Counted from the first letter of the stretch, positions 18,402 through 27,845 are shown. The stretch: 32,821 nucleotides of DNA from Pseudomonadota bacterium (GCA_022564475.1 JADFLJ010000008.1:1-32821); one strand, 5' to 3'. The notes: a model not told the origin generated them from the sequence alone. Numbers and translations are program-made.

Positions 18402-19786
18402 ATCCGGATGTCGATGTAGGCCTCGTCGCGCAGTCGGCGCATCCACAACTGGGTTTCGTCACCCAATTTGCCATTACGGATACGTGCCGCGCAATTTTGC
18501 TCTTTGAGGTCTTCGGTTGTGTCGTAAACGCGACGGCCGAGGACTTCAACGATGTGCCAGCCGAACGGGCTGCGGAAGGGCTCGCTCATTTCACCGGTTT
18601 CGAGTAGATCGACGGCGGCCTGAAATTCTGTAACGAATGTTCCGGGACCTGCCCAGCCCAGATCACCGCCATCATTTGCGGAGCCAGGGTCATCAGAGAG
18701 TAGTTTCGCAAGGTCTGCAAATTCCTCGCCCGCCACGATGCGTTCGTGCGCATCAACGACCCGCTGCCTGGCCGTTTGGTCATCGATGATTTCGTTCGGC
18801 ATGACCAGGATATGCCGGACATTGATCTGATCTTCTTCGCTGTGCTCAACTGCGCTGCGCATAGCGTTGACTTTTACAATGTGGATGCTTGCCGCGGTAC
18901 GGAATGGTTCAGACACGTCACCGGCCGAGAGTGGTGCAAGTATCTCGATGAATACGGTTGGCACTTGTTCGCCCTGCATCCACCCCAAAGCGCCGCCCTG
19001 CAGTGCAGAAGGGCCATCGGAAAAGCGTACGGCCAGTTCGCGAAAATCTGCACCGTCGGTCGCCCGTTCGTAAATATCCTGGGCAATGCCAACGATGTCA
19101 TCGATCTGTGTTGCCGATGCAGCTTCCGGGAAAGACAGGAGGATGTGCGACAGGTCGTAGTCTGAGTTAACGACAACATTGTCTTCTACGTCAGCAACGC
19201 AATTTTCTATTTCACGTGGCGAAACATTGATTTTTTGTTCAACTTCGATGCGCCGTAATTGTTCCAGTGTAATGTCGTCGCGCATTTGACGTCGAAAATT
19301 CTGATAGTCGATGCCTTCCCTGGACATTACGACCGGCAGGTCTTCAAATGCGATGCCGCGTCTTGCAGCGACGTTGGCAATGACCTGGTTGAGCATTTGG
19401 TCGGAAACCTGCAGGCCAATCATCTCGGCACGCTGCAGTTGAATTTCGTTCAGTATGACGCGCTCGAGAACCTGTTCTTCAAGAATATCATCGGGCGGCA
19501 AAGGCCAGCCTTCCTGCTCCGACTGCGTCACAATCAATTCGAGTGTTTCCAGGTATTCGCTTTTGAGTACGATGCCTTCATTAACGATCGCAGCGACGCT
19601 GTCGAGCAGCTCACCGACGGGTTCCGCCTCTTCCGCGGGCGGGCCTGCGAAAAAACTGACGGCCTCCGGCGGCGCATCCGCGACGGCCTCAGCGGGCGGA
19701 TCGTCGGTCTCGGGGAGGTCTTGGGCCGCGACAAGCGGCGCAGCCAATAGCGCGACAATAGCGCATAAGCTATTAATTTTAAACAC
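18398..19786 (-). CDS. surA: Periplasmic peptidyl-prolyl isomerase/chaperone SurA (GTG start)
   Basis: Signal peptide; LLDSVAAIVNEGIVLKSE; two parvulin (PPIC) domains (SHILLSF..., VRHILVMPNEI...GDLGWAGPGTFVTEF...SEPFRSPFGWHIVEVLGRR). Confidence 0.95.
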   Translation of the reverse strand: MFKINSLCAIVALLAAPLVAAQDLPETDDPPAEAVADAPPEAVSFFAGPPAEEAEPVGELLDSVAAIVNEGIVLKSEYLETLELIVTQSEQEGWPLPPDDILEEQVLERVILNEIQLQRAEMIGLQVSDQMLNQVIANVAARRGIAFEDLPVVMSREGIDYQNFRRQMRDDITLEQLRRIEVEQKINVSPREIENCVADVEDNVVVNSDYDLSHILLSFPEAASATQIDDIVGIAQDIYERATDGADFRELAVRFSDGPSALQGGALGWMQGEQVPTVFIEILAPLSAGDVSEPFRTAASIHIVKVNAMRSAVEHSEEDQINVRHILVMPNEIIDDQTARQRVVDAHERIVAGEEFADLAKLLSDDPGSANDGGDLGWAGPGTFVTEFQAAVDLLETGEMSEPFRSPFGWHIVEVLGRRVYDTTEDLKEQNCAARIRNGKLGDETQLWMRRLRDEAYIDIRM

Positions 19787-19792
19787 TTTTTA

Positions 19793-22000
19793 TTACCGGA
19801 GGTCTGCAGAATAGCCAAGAATACCACGTTCGAGGAGTTTGTCTGCCGCGGTACCCACACTCGTCATTCCCTTCAATACCAATTGCAGACCGAAGGATGA
19901 ATCACGAGTTCCATCACGGGTTGATATATGGCGCCGGGAGACGATTCTGAGGCCCCAGCAACAGCTGTCGTATTCGAGTCCGAAAAACTGCTCGAGCACT
20001 TCTCGATCGCGAAAGGAGTAGTTATATCGCCCAACAAAATTCCACTTCGTGCCAAGCGGCCAGGACCAGGACAGATCACCCTGCTCGAGTGAGTCGCGAC
20101 GGAAGCGGTAGCCGATGTTGAGGATCTTGTTGCTCGCCGGCCGATATTGCAGCCGCGCCTCGGACTTCGTCGTGCCGGACTCGCCGGAGCCCCACTGCTG
20201 CCCAAGGTCGAAGTTCCAATGCTCTGACAGAAAAACCCGAATTTCAGCAACATAGTCCGACGACTCAAAGTTTAAGGGAGCCCCCCTTGGCAGAGTGACT
20301 TGTCGATCGCTGAAGTAGCGTGTTTGGCCAAGCGTGGCCGCCACGAGCTCTCTGCCGGTTGAGACATCGAGAATTCGCGAGGTGATGCCAATGCTGAGCT
20401 GATCGGTGTCACCGATGCGGTCAATGCCGAGGAAGCGATTCTTGCGGAACAGTTGCACGAGATTGAGATCCGGCATGATCGTGTCGAACACGGGCAGGTC
20501 GTTCTGATCACGGTGCGGAATGTGCACGTACAAAATGCGCGGTTCGATCGTTTGAATTCGCCCGAAGCCGCTGGACATAGATCGTTCGAGAATCAGCCCG
20601 GCATCGAGGCTAGCTATCGGAATGGATCTACCGGGATCCGTTGGATCGCCCGGCAACGTGTTGCTGAGTTCATATAGTGTGTAGTCCAGAGCAACAGCGG
20701 GCTTGATAAACCAGCCCGGCCCACTGATCGGCAGTTCGATTTGCGGCGATACGTTCAGGCGCCAGCCCGTGACGCCGACATCACGATCAAAATTAACGAC
20801 CTCGCCATTAATGCCTGCTGTAAGTCCCATCAATTGATCGGGCCAGTAAGCATTGAATAGTAACTGCGGTAGTCGTCGATAGGGCTCATCGCCAGGCAGG
20901 ATGGCGTCGTCCAGCGTTTGGAAATCCTGCACTTGACCGAAGAACGACATGTTGTCGGTATGCCAGTCGAAACTGATGCTCTGGTTGAGTTGCGTGATAC
21001 TCGAAATACTCAAAGAGCCGCCGAGGTCCTCAAAATACTGGCTGTCGGACACTGTCCGAAAATCGATTTGATTACGCCAGCCATTTCGAAACAGGCTTTG
21101 ATGATCGACGCCGATCAAATGCCGTGTATCGTCGATCAGGTCGTCATCGGGCAAGTACTGCGCTATGACGATGCCGTCGCTGGTTTCGGTCAGGTAGCGA
21201 AACTCGGTTTGTAATTGCAGGCCGCGTTCGGTCAGCAAGCGCGGCGTGATCGTCGCATCGTAATTCGGCGCGATGTTCCAGTAGTAAGGCATGCTAATCT
21301 CGTTACCGCTGCGGCCAGCGCTGCCAATCTCCGGGGTCAATACGCCGGATTTGCGTGCATCGCCAATCGGAAACGAGATGTAGGGCGCATACAGAATAGG
21401 GATGTTCTTGAATCGCAGTTTGATGTGGCGTGCCGTACCGACGCCGAGCCGTGTATCGAGATCGATTTCGTCGGCCTGTAACTCCCAGTCTTTCGAGCCT
21501 GGCGGGCAGGTCGTGTAGCTGACGTGGTCCAGTTGCAGCTGCCCCTGCTGATTGATCAACAGCTTGTCGGCGGACCCTCTCGCGTTGCTGCTGCCAAGTG
21601 AAAATTCAGCGCCTTCGAAAACGATGCGACCGGAGTCGTAGGCAAACTCGGCTGTGTTGCTGACGATCTGCGTACCCGGGTCTTCATAGCGGACATTGCC
21701 GTGCAGGCGCAATGCGCGTTCGCCCGGATCGAAGACTGCGCTGTCTGCGCCGGCAAGCTTGTTGCCTCGGCGCAGCAGGACGCCGCCCGTCATCGACACC
21801 GCTGGCTCATCACCCAGCTGTGCTTCGAGCGCGCCGGCCGTCAATTCGATCGTCGAAGCATCGGCGAGCTGCAGTGGCGTCGGGTGCGCGCGTTCGGCCA
21901 GCTCCGTCCCCAGCGTGTTTTGGCAGGCGAGCAGTTCCGCAGCGTGCGCCACGGGCACGAGCAGCAAAAAGCTGGCAGTTATCAGGAGTTTCGCAAACAA
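19793..22000 (-). CDS. lptD: LPS-assembly protein LptD (TTG start)
   Basis: Signal peptide; ELLACQNT (C1), YTTCPPGSKDWEL (C2), EYDSCCWGLRIV (C3/C4): the four disulfide cysteines; LptA-like N-domain followed by a beta-barrel. Plus 21998-22000 = caa, i.e. TTG start. Confidence 0.95.
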   Translation of the reverse strand: MFAKLLITASFLLLVPVAHAAELLACQNTLGTELAERAHPTPLQLADASTIELTAGALEAQLGDEPAVSMTGGVLLRRGNKLAGADSAVFDPGERALRLHGNVRYEDPGTQIVSNTAEFAYDSGRIVFEGAEFSLGSSNARGSADKLLINQQGQLQLDHVSYTTCPPGSKDWELQADEIDLDTRLGVGTARHIKLRFKNIPILYAPYISFPIGDARKSGVLTPEIGSAGRSGNEISMPYYWNIAPNYDATITPRLLTERGLQLQTEFRYLTETSDGIVIAQYLPDDDLIDDTRHLIGVDHQSLFRNGWRNQIDFRTVSDSQYFEDLGGSLSISSITQLNQSISFDWHTDNMSFFGQVQDFQTLDDAILPGDEPYRRLPQLLFNAYWPDQLMGLTAGINGEVVNFDRDVGVTGWRLNVSPQIELPISGPGWFIKPAVALDYTLYELSNTLPGDPTDPGRSIPIASLDAGLILERSMSSGFGRIQTIEPRILYVHIPHRDQNDLPVFDTIMPDLNLVQLFRKNRFLGIDRIGDTDQLSIGITSRILDVSTGRELVAATLGQTRYFSDRQVTLPRGAPLNFESSDYVAEIRVFLSEHWNFDLGQQWGSGESGTTKSEARLQYRPASNKILNIGYRFRRDSLEQGDLSWSWPLGTKWNFVGRYNYSFRDREVLEQFFGLEYDSCCWGLRIVSRRHISTRDGTRDSSFGLQLVLKGMTSVGTAADKLLERGILGYSADLR

Positions 22001-22118
22001 GATTATCGGGGGACTGAGTGTGGCGCCGCAGGCGATGATACCGGGATGTTATCAGGCATTAGTATTTGTTACCTTCGCATAGATTCTTAGGTGCTACAAC
22101 GCGTTACGGAGATCGGTA

Positions 22119-23141
22119 ATCAGCGACATTGATTCGACCATCGACAGCCGCAAGGCTGAACTCGAACTCTGGCTTGAGCAGATCGAGGGCCTTGCAGACA
22201 GCGATATGACGCCGGCTTCTTCGGACGCGAGTTTTCGTCGCTATTTTCGATTGCAAACAACAGCAAAAAGTTTCATCGCAATGGACGCGCCACCCCCACA
22301 AGAAGACTGTCTGCCGTTCGTACGAATCGCGGGATACCTGGAGGCCATGGGGCTGAACGCACCGCAGATTGTAGAGGCGGACCTGGAGCGCGGCTTTCTG
22401 TTGCTGTCGGATCTGGGGGCGACCCAGTACCTGCAGCGACTGACTGCGGAGCCGGGCCAGGCTGACAAGCTCTATGCAGATGCGATTGTGGCGCTTTTGG
22501 CGATGCAGTCACGCGGCGCGGTGTATCAGGCGCAGCTGCCGCCCTACGATGCCGAGCTGCTCGAATTCGAGCTATCGCTTTTTCACGACTGGCTTTGCGG
22601 CGCACATCTTGGCATCAGATTCTCAAAAGACGAAGAGGGTCATTGGCAGGACATCTGCTCGATGTTGATCCAAAACGCGCTCGACCAGCCGCAAGTCTTT
22701 GTGCATCGCGACTACCATTCGCGGAATCTTATGGTCACAAATGACCAGAACCCGGGAATTCTGGATTTTCAGGACGCCGTTGAAGGGGCGTTTACCTACG
22801 ATCTCGTTTCCTTGCTTAAAGATTGCTACATCAAATGGCCGGCGGGTCAGGTGCAGGCCTGGGCGGAAAAGTTTTATTCTGAACTCGATGCCGACACGCG
22901 CGCGCAGGTCAGCATGGAGCAGTTCATGCGTTACTTTGAGCTCATGGGCGTGCAGCGGCAGCTTAAGGCTGCCGGTATTTTCGCGCGACTGCAGCACCGC
23001 GACGGCAAATCCGGATACATCGCCGACATTCCACTTTGCCTGTCCTATGTCGTCGAGATTGCACCGCGCTACGACGAATTGGCTTTCCTGGCTGACGTCA
23101 TCGAGTCGCGTGTGTTGCCGGCGTTCGAGGCGGACTCATGA
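22119..23141 (+). CDS. amgK: Aminoglycoside phosphotransferase-family kinase, AmgK-like (N-acetylmuramate/N-acetylglucosamine kinase); first ATG is at 22206, proposed non-canonical start at 22119
   Basis: MTPASSDASFRRYFRLQ; VFVHRDYHSRNLMV; GILDFQDAVEGAFTYDLVSLLKDCYI. Adjacent to murU. Conserved-looking RKAELELWLEQIEGLADSD lies upstream of the first ATG in the same open frame. Confidence 0.88.
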   Translation: MSDIDSTIDSRKAELELWLEQIEGLADSDMTPASSDASFRRYFRLQTTAKSFIAMDAPPPQEDCLPFVRIAGYLEAMGLNAPQIVEADLERGFLLLSDLGATQYLQRLTAEPGQADKLYADAIVALLAMQSRGAVYQAQLPPYDAELLEFELSLFHDWLCGAHLGIRFSKDEEGHWQDICSMLIQNALDQPQVFVHRDYHSRNLMVTNDQNPGILDFQDAVEGAFTYDLVSLLKDCYIKWPAGQVQAWAEKFYSELDADTRAQVSMEQFMRYFELMGVQRQLKAAGIFARLQHRDGKSGYIADIPLCLSYVVEIAPRYDELAFLADVIESRVLPAFEADS

Positions 23142-23788
23142 TCGCAATGATTCTTGCGGCCGGCCGTGGCGAGCGGCTGTGGCCAATTACAGAATCCATG
23201 CCGAAGGCCTTGGTGGAGGTACGCGGGCGCAGCTTGCTCGAACGCCACCTGGATGCCGTCAAGGCAGCCAGCATCGACAATGTTGTAATCAACCTCGGCT
23301 GGTTGGGCGAGCAAATCGCCGACCGCATTGGATCCGGCGCGATGTATGGACTCTCTGTCGTTTACAGTCCTGAGGGTGACAATATTCTGGAAACGGGCGG
23401 CGGCATACAGCGAGCATTGCCGTTGCTCGGCAAAAAACCGTTTCTCGTGATCAATGCGGACGTGTTTAGCGACATGCCGCTGCCCGCCGGGTTGGCAGAC
23501 GATGCGCAGGGACATCTTGTTCTGGTGCCAACGCCAGCGCACAAGGAACAGGGTGATTTCGATCTTGCAGACGGGCGCGTAACGAATGGCGAAAACCCGG
23601 AGTTTACGTTCAGTGGCGTCGCAATTTATCGCCCGAGCTTTTTCGCAGACCGCGAGCCGGGACGTTTTTCGCTGGCACCGATGTTACGCAGCGCTGCCGA
23701 CGCGTCAACGCTGACGGGCGGCGTGTATGAGGGCGTGTGGGAGGACATAGGCACGCCGCAGCGGCTTGAAAAACTCAATCGTCGTTAA
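23138..23788 (+). CDS. murU: N-acetylmuramate alpha-1-phosphate uridylyltransferase
   Basis: MIAMILAAGRGERLWPITESMPKALVEVRGRSLLERHL; NADVFSDM; FSGVAIYRP; WEDIGTPQRLEKLN. ATGA overlap with amgK. Confidence 0.92.
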   Translation: MIAMILAAGRGERLWPITESMPKALVEVRGRSLLERHLDAVKAASIDNVVINLGWLGEQIADRIGSGAMYGLSVVYSPEGDNILETGGGIQRALPLLGKKPFLVINADVFSDMPLPAGLADDAQGHLVLVPTPAHKEQGDFDLADGRVTNGENPEFTFSGVAIYRPSFFADREPGRFSLAPMLRSAADASTLTGGVYEGVWEDIGTPQRLEKLNRR

Positions 23789-24440
23789 ATCGCGGTAGTT
23801 CGGCAGGTCCAATATTGAGCGTGGAGTCGGATAAGCCCAGGTGCTTGAGGAAGTAGGGCAGCAACTGTGTCTGCGCGCTGTCCATGTCATGCCCGGTTCC
23901 AAGTCGAGTCAGATCGGTTACCTGCATATTGCTGAATCCACAGGGATTGATGCGCGAAAATACCGCGGTGTCGACGTCAACATTCAGCGCCATGCCGTGA
24001 AAACTCGATCCACGACGAATTCGCAGGCCGACGCTCGCCAGTTTCACGCCGTCAACGTACACACCCGGAGCGTCTTTGCGACTGGCGGCCTGCACGCCGT
24101 GTTCGGCGACGAGATCGACAACGCTTTGCTCCAGCGCCGTGACCAGCGGCCGAATGCCTATGCCGGATCGCTTGAGGTCGATCAATGCATAGATCATGAG
24201 TTGCCCGGGACCGTGATAGGTGACCTGCCCACCGCGATCGACCTGGACGACGGGAATATCACCCGGTGCGAGTAGATGTTCACGACTCGCGTTGACGCCC
24301 AGTGTGAAGACCGGATTGTGTTCGGTAAACCAGATCTCGTCCGCCGTATTCGCGTCGCGTGTGTTCGTGAATTCCTGCATTGCGTGCCAGACGGGCTCGT
24401 AGTCCTGTCTGCCGAGGCTGCGGATGGCTATCTCGCTCAT
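23775..24440 (-). CDS. lipB: Octanoyl-[acyl-carrier-protein]-protein N-octanoyltransferase
   Basis: NPVFTLGVNASREHLL; VDRGGQVTYHGPGQLMIYALIDLKR; DAPGVYVDGVKLASVGLRIRRGSSFHGMALNVD; GFSNMQVTDL. Confidence 0.96.
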   Translation of the reverse strand: MSEIAIRSLGRQDYEPVWHAMQEFTNTRDANTADEIWFTEHNPVFTLGVNASREHLLAPGDIPVVQVDRGGQVTYHGPGQLMIYALIDLKRSGIGIRPLVTALEQSVVDLVAEHGVQAASRKDAPGVYVDGVKLASVGLRIRRGSSFHGMALNVDVDTAVFSRINPCGFSNMQVTDLTRLGTGHDMDSAQTQLLPYFLKHLGLSDSTLNIGPAELPRFNDD

Positions 24441-24700
24441 AGCGCCATCAATACATCTTCGTGTGCCGTGAGTGCATGGTAGATATCGTCCAGCTGCTGC
24501 TGACTTTGGGCATTAATGGTTGCCGTGATCGAGACGAATCGACCATTGCGGCTCAGGCTTGACTGGATTGCACTGTCGGCCAGCGGGCCCGCGTGTTCTT
24601 CGACCAGTGCACGCACGAGCGCATGGAATTCCGGTGTTTCGTGTCCCATGATCTTGATGGGAAACTCACAGGGAAATTCAAGCAGGCTTTCGTCACTCAT
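24437..24700 (-). CDS. ybeD: UPF0250/DUF493 protein YbeD
   Basis: MSDESLLEFPCEFPIKIMGHETPEFHALVRALV...SLSRNGRFVSITATINAQSQQQLDDIYHALTAHEDVLMAL. ATGA overlap with lipB. Confidence 0.93.
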   Translation of the reverse strand: MSDESLLEFPCEFPIKIMGHETPEFHALVRALVEEHAGPLADSAIQSSLSRNGRFVSITATINAQSQQQLDDIYHALTAHEDVLMAL

Positions 24701-24719
24701 GACACAACTCAAATGCTGT

Positions 24720-25868
24720 CTACTCGAACCAAAGACTAATACCGTCACGCGCTTGCTGCCACAGCGAGCCCTCCGGATTGTCGTCCAGCGCACGCAGCGA
24801 CTCCGTCGCAATGCTTGCCCCGTTGAGGCTGAGAACGATTTCGGCCAGCGGCTGACTTTTTGCAACAGGTGCCTCGATAATGGCAGGAATCTTGTGAATC
24901 ATTTCGAGCGAGTCGTAGGAACCGCGCGGAATCGTGATGTAAAGGTCTTCAATAACGCCCAGGGAGGTGAACTCGTTGGCCGACTTCCATATGCGTATTT
25001 TGGTGATTTCCTGATCCGCCGCATAGACGAGACGTGTCTCGAAGAATCTGAATCCGTAGTTGATGAGCGCCTGGCTGCCGTCGATTCTGGCCTTGGCGCT
25101 GGCGGTCCCCAGCACGACGGTGACAACACGCATGCCTTCTCGTTCCGCTGACGACACGAGGCAGTATCCCGCGGCGTCTGTGTGGCCCGTCTTCATGCCA
25201 TCGACCGACGCGTCGCGCCACAGAAGATTGTTTCGATTCGGCTGCGAGATGTCACCGTAGGTGAATTCCTTAACGGAATACCAGCGGTAATAGTCGGGAA
25301 ATTCCTCGATGATTGCGCGCGCCAGTGTGGCCAGATCGCGTGCCGTCGAATAGTGATCGTCATGCGGCAAGCCCGTCGCATTCATGAAGTGGCTCGACGC
25401 CATGCCGATCGTCCGGGCGTATTGATTCATGAGTTCCGTAAAGACCGATTCCGTGCCCGCGACATGCTCCGCCAATGCCACGCTTGCGTCATTGCCGGAT
25501 TGCACGATCATGCCGAGAACGAGGTCCGCAATTGAAACTTGTGTTCCGACTTCGATGAACATGCGCGAACCCGGCGTGCGCCACGCTTTTTCGCTGACCG
25601 TAATTTCTTCGTCCAGTTGAATCTGCCGCTGCTGCAGGGCATGGAAGACCACGTAGGCGGTCATGAGCTTCGTGAGACTCGCCGGCGCTAAACGCTCGTC
25701 CGCCTGATGCGACGCCAGAACCCGCCCGGTCCTGTGGTCAATCATTATATAGCTCCTGGCACCGATGACGGGCGGCGCCGGTGTGGGCAGTATCTGCGCG
25801 CTTGAGACAGCTGCGACCAGCAGGGCAAGCGATAAAAGAGTCAATCGAACAGAATTACAAACGTGCAT
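24720..25868 (-). CDS. dacA: D-alanyl-D-alanine carboxypeptidase (PBP5/6 family)
   Basis: ARSYIMIDHRTGRVLASHQADERLAPASLTKLMTAY (SxxK), SGNDASVALAEH (SxN), DGMKTGHTDAAGYCLV (KTG); amphipathic C-terminus. Confidence 0.95.
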   Translation of the reverse strand: MHVCNSVRLTLLSLALLVAAVSSAQILPTPAPPVIGARSYIMIDHRTGRVLASHQADERLAPASLTKLMTAYVVFHALQQRQIQLDEEITVSEKAWRTPGSRMFIEVGTQVSIADLVLGMIVQSGNDASVALAEHVAGTESVFTELMNQYARTIGMASSHFMNATGLPHDDHYSTARDLATLARAIIEEFPDYYRWYSVKEFTYGDISQPNRNNLLWRDASVDGMKTGHTDAAGYCLVSSAEREGMRVVTVVLGTASAKARIDGSQALINYGFRFFETRLVYAADQEITKIRIWKSANEFTSLGVIEDLYITIPRGSYDSLEMIHKIPAIIEAPVAKSQPLAEIVLSLNGASIATESLRALDDNPEGSLWQQARDGISLWFE

Positions 25869-25975
25869 TTGGGTCCAGCCAGGAGATAAAGAGGGCGCAC
25901 ATTGTAAACGGAATCTGCAGCGAGAGATCGGATTAGGAAAAATTCACCCGCATCCTGGATTGATGCTGTCTTTCG

Positions 25976-26833
25976 CTATTCCGAAATCAGGTACGGATTC
26001 GAAATGCCGATGTTTGCCAGTTCCTCGACAATCACGTCGTATTGAATGACATCGTGAATCGGTCCGATTCGCACTCGGTAGAGCGTCGGGCTGACGTCGG
26101 TATCGGCATGGATGATGACATTGCCGAAATGTGCAGCATTGAGCTCTGCGCTGCGGCGTTCCGCGTTCTCACGCCTGCCGAATGCGCCAACTTGCACGTA
26201 GATCTGCTCTGGCTTAGCCACGTCCGGCCTTGGCGGCGTGGATTTAACAGCCGCTGGCGCGGGTTGCGGGACCGGCGTCGTTGTTTGCCGGGTCGGGTGG
26301 TCACCGGGCGGGGCGTCGAAGCTTATCGCCGTAATTTCGACGAGGCTCGTGCCGTCTTTAACCATGTCGAGTTTCGATGCCGCGGCGTAGGACAAGTCGA
26401 TGATGCGATTGCTGACAAACGGGCCACGATCATTCACTCGAACAATAACGCTCTTGTTATTGCGCAAATTCCGAACGCGTACATAGGTTGGCAGCGGCAG
26501 TGTCTTGTGTGCCGCCGTCATCGCGTACATGTCGTAGGGTTCGCGGTTTGACGTCAGTCGACCGTGAAATTTCTCGCCATACCAGCTCGCGACACCGCGC
26601 TCGGAGTAGCCGGAACCCGAATCCATGACGACGTAGCGTTGGCCGAACACCTCATAAACCGGGCCGTTGCCATAGCGACTACGGGCCTCGGGCCTGGGGA
26701 CCGCATCCCCTGGCATATCGGGAATTGACGCGCTGCCACTTGGCGCGCTGTCTTTGATGTCTCTGCCGCCACAACTGGCAAGCATGACCAAAATGACGAG
26801 GCCGGCAAGCGCTCGACGCGCTTCAATTTGCAT
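25976..26833 (-). CDS. rlpA: Septal ring lytic transglycosylase/lipoprotein RlpA with SPOR domain
   Basis: Lipobox LASC; ERGVASWYGEKFHGRLTSNREPYDMYAMTAAHKTLPLPTYVRVRNL; VNDRGPFVSNRIIDLSYAAA; C-terminal SPOR (IYVQVGAFGRRENAERRSAEL). Confidence 0.95.
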   Translation of the reverse strand: MQIEARRALAGLVILVMLASCGGRDIKDSAPSGSASIPDMPGDAVPRPEARSRYGNGPVYEVFGQRYVVMDSGSGYSERGVASWYGEKFHGRLTSNREPYDMYAMTAAHKTLPLPTYVRVRNLRNNKSVIVRVNDRGPFVSNRIIDLSYAAASKLDMVKDGTSLVEITAISFDAPPGDHPTRQTTTPVPQPAPAAVKSTPPRPDVAKPEQIYVQVGAFGRRENAERRSAELNAAHFGNVIIHADTDVSPTLYRVRIGPIHDVIQYDVIVEELANIGISNPYLISE

Positions 26834-27845
26834 GGTTGTTCAGTTCTATGGCAATTTCCTGGCCGAGCTGATGCACGGCTAACGCGTACATCACGTTGCG
26901 GTTGTAGCGGGTAATGACGAAAAAATTATGAAAGCCCACCCAGTGTTCAATACCGTCTTTACCGTCGTAGGTCAGCAGTTGGCTCTTGGCTTCGCCCGGC
27001 AAGTCGGTTGCGAACATGACGCCCATCCGGCTCAGCGTACTGACGGTGGCATCAGGTCTGAGTGTGTTCGCAGGCATCGGAGCATCGCCTGACCAGGCAT
27101 TTCCCAGCGATGCCAGTGATACGACCTCCTCGCCCGTCGTCCAGCCATGTGCGTTGAAATAGTTAGCGATGCTGCCTGCGACATCGGCCCAGTTGTTCCA
27201 GATATCTCGCTTACCGTCGCCCGTGGAGTCGATCGCGTAAGCGCGATAACTCGACGGCATGAATTGTGGTCTGCCCATGGCGCCGGCGTAGGAGCCTGTC
27301 GCGTCGGTCGCTTCCATGCCTTCTTCGCGCACGAGCAACAAATACTGTTTGAGTTCCTTGCTGAAAAAAGTCGCACGCGGTGGATACTGGAACGCGAGTG
27401 TCGACAGCGCGTCGAGAACCCGGTAGTTACCCGTAATTCGGCCGAAATAGGTCTCCACGCCGATAATACCGACGATGATTTCTTCCGGGACGCCTGACGA
27501 AGCGGCGATTTCCGTCAATATCTCGCGATTCTCGCGCCAAAAGGCAGCGCCGGCCCGTATGCGTTCGGGCGTGATGAAAATCCTGCGGTACGCCGCCCAG
27601 TTAAGCGTTTTCTCGGCCGGCTTGCTGATGGCATCGAGAATCGATTGCCTTATTTCCGCCGCCGCCAGAGTCTTTTCCAGCTCATCACGACTAAATTCAT
27701 GCTGCGTCACCATATCGTCGATAAACGACGCAACTTCCGCTTGCTCGACATTGATGTAAATGGCTTCTTCGTCTTCTGCGGCAAAGACGAAGGTACTCAT
27801 CATTAGAAGGAAGCAGACGGTGCCGGCAAGCTTGCTGAATTTCAT
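26823..27845 (-). CDS. mltB: Membrane-bound lytic murein transglycosylase B
   Basis: MKFSKLAGTVCFLLMMSTFVFA signal; IVGIIGVETYFGRITGNYRVLDALSTLAFQYPPRATFF; GAMGRPQFMPSSYRAYAIDSTGDGKRDIWNNWADVAGSIANYF. Start at 27845 (TAATG with rodA), not 28355. Confidence 0.95.
   Translation of the reverse strand: MKFSKLAGTVCFLLMMSTFVFAAEDEEAIYINVEQAEVASFIDDMVTQHEFSRDELEKTLAAAEIRQSILDAISKPAEKTLNWAAYRRIFITPERIRAGAAFWRENREILTEIAASSGVPEEIIVGIIGVETYFGRITGNYRVLDALSTLAFQYPPRATFFSKELKQYLLLVREEGMEATDATGSYAGAMGRPQFMPSSYRAYAIDSTGDGKRDIWNNWADVAGSIANYFNAHGWTTGEEVVSLASLGNAWSGDAPMPANTLRPDATVSTLSRMGVMFATDLPGEAKSQLLTYDGKDGIEHWVGFHNFFVITRYNRNVMYALAVHQLGQEIAIELNNHAN

Noticed and set aside
18402-18446. Upstream start for pdxA (MDAPTARRGLHRHPD...)
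   Set aside because: It would overlap surA by ~49 bp, and the extra residues do not resemble PdxA; GTG at 18401 overlapping the surA stop fits better.
19793-23788. lptD divergent from amgK-murU as a novel arrangement
   Set aside because: AmgK/MurU next to lptD-surA is a familiar pseudomonad-type synteny; only the amgK start codon issue is retained as a finding.
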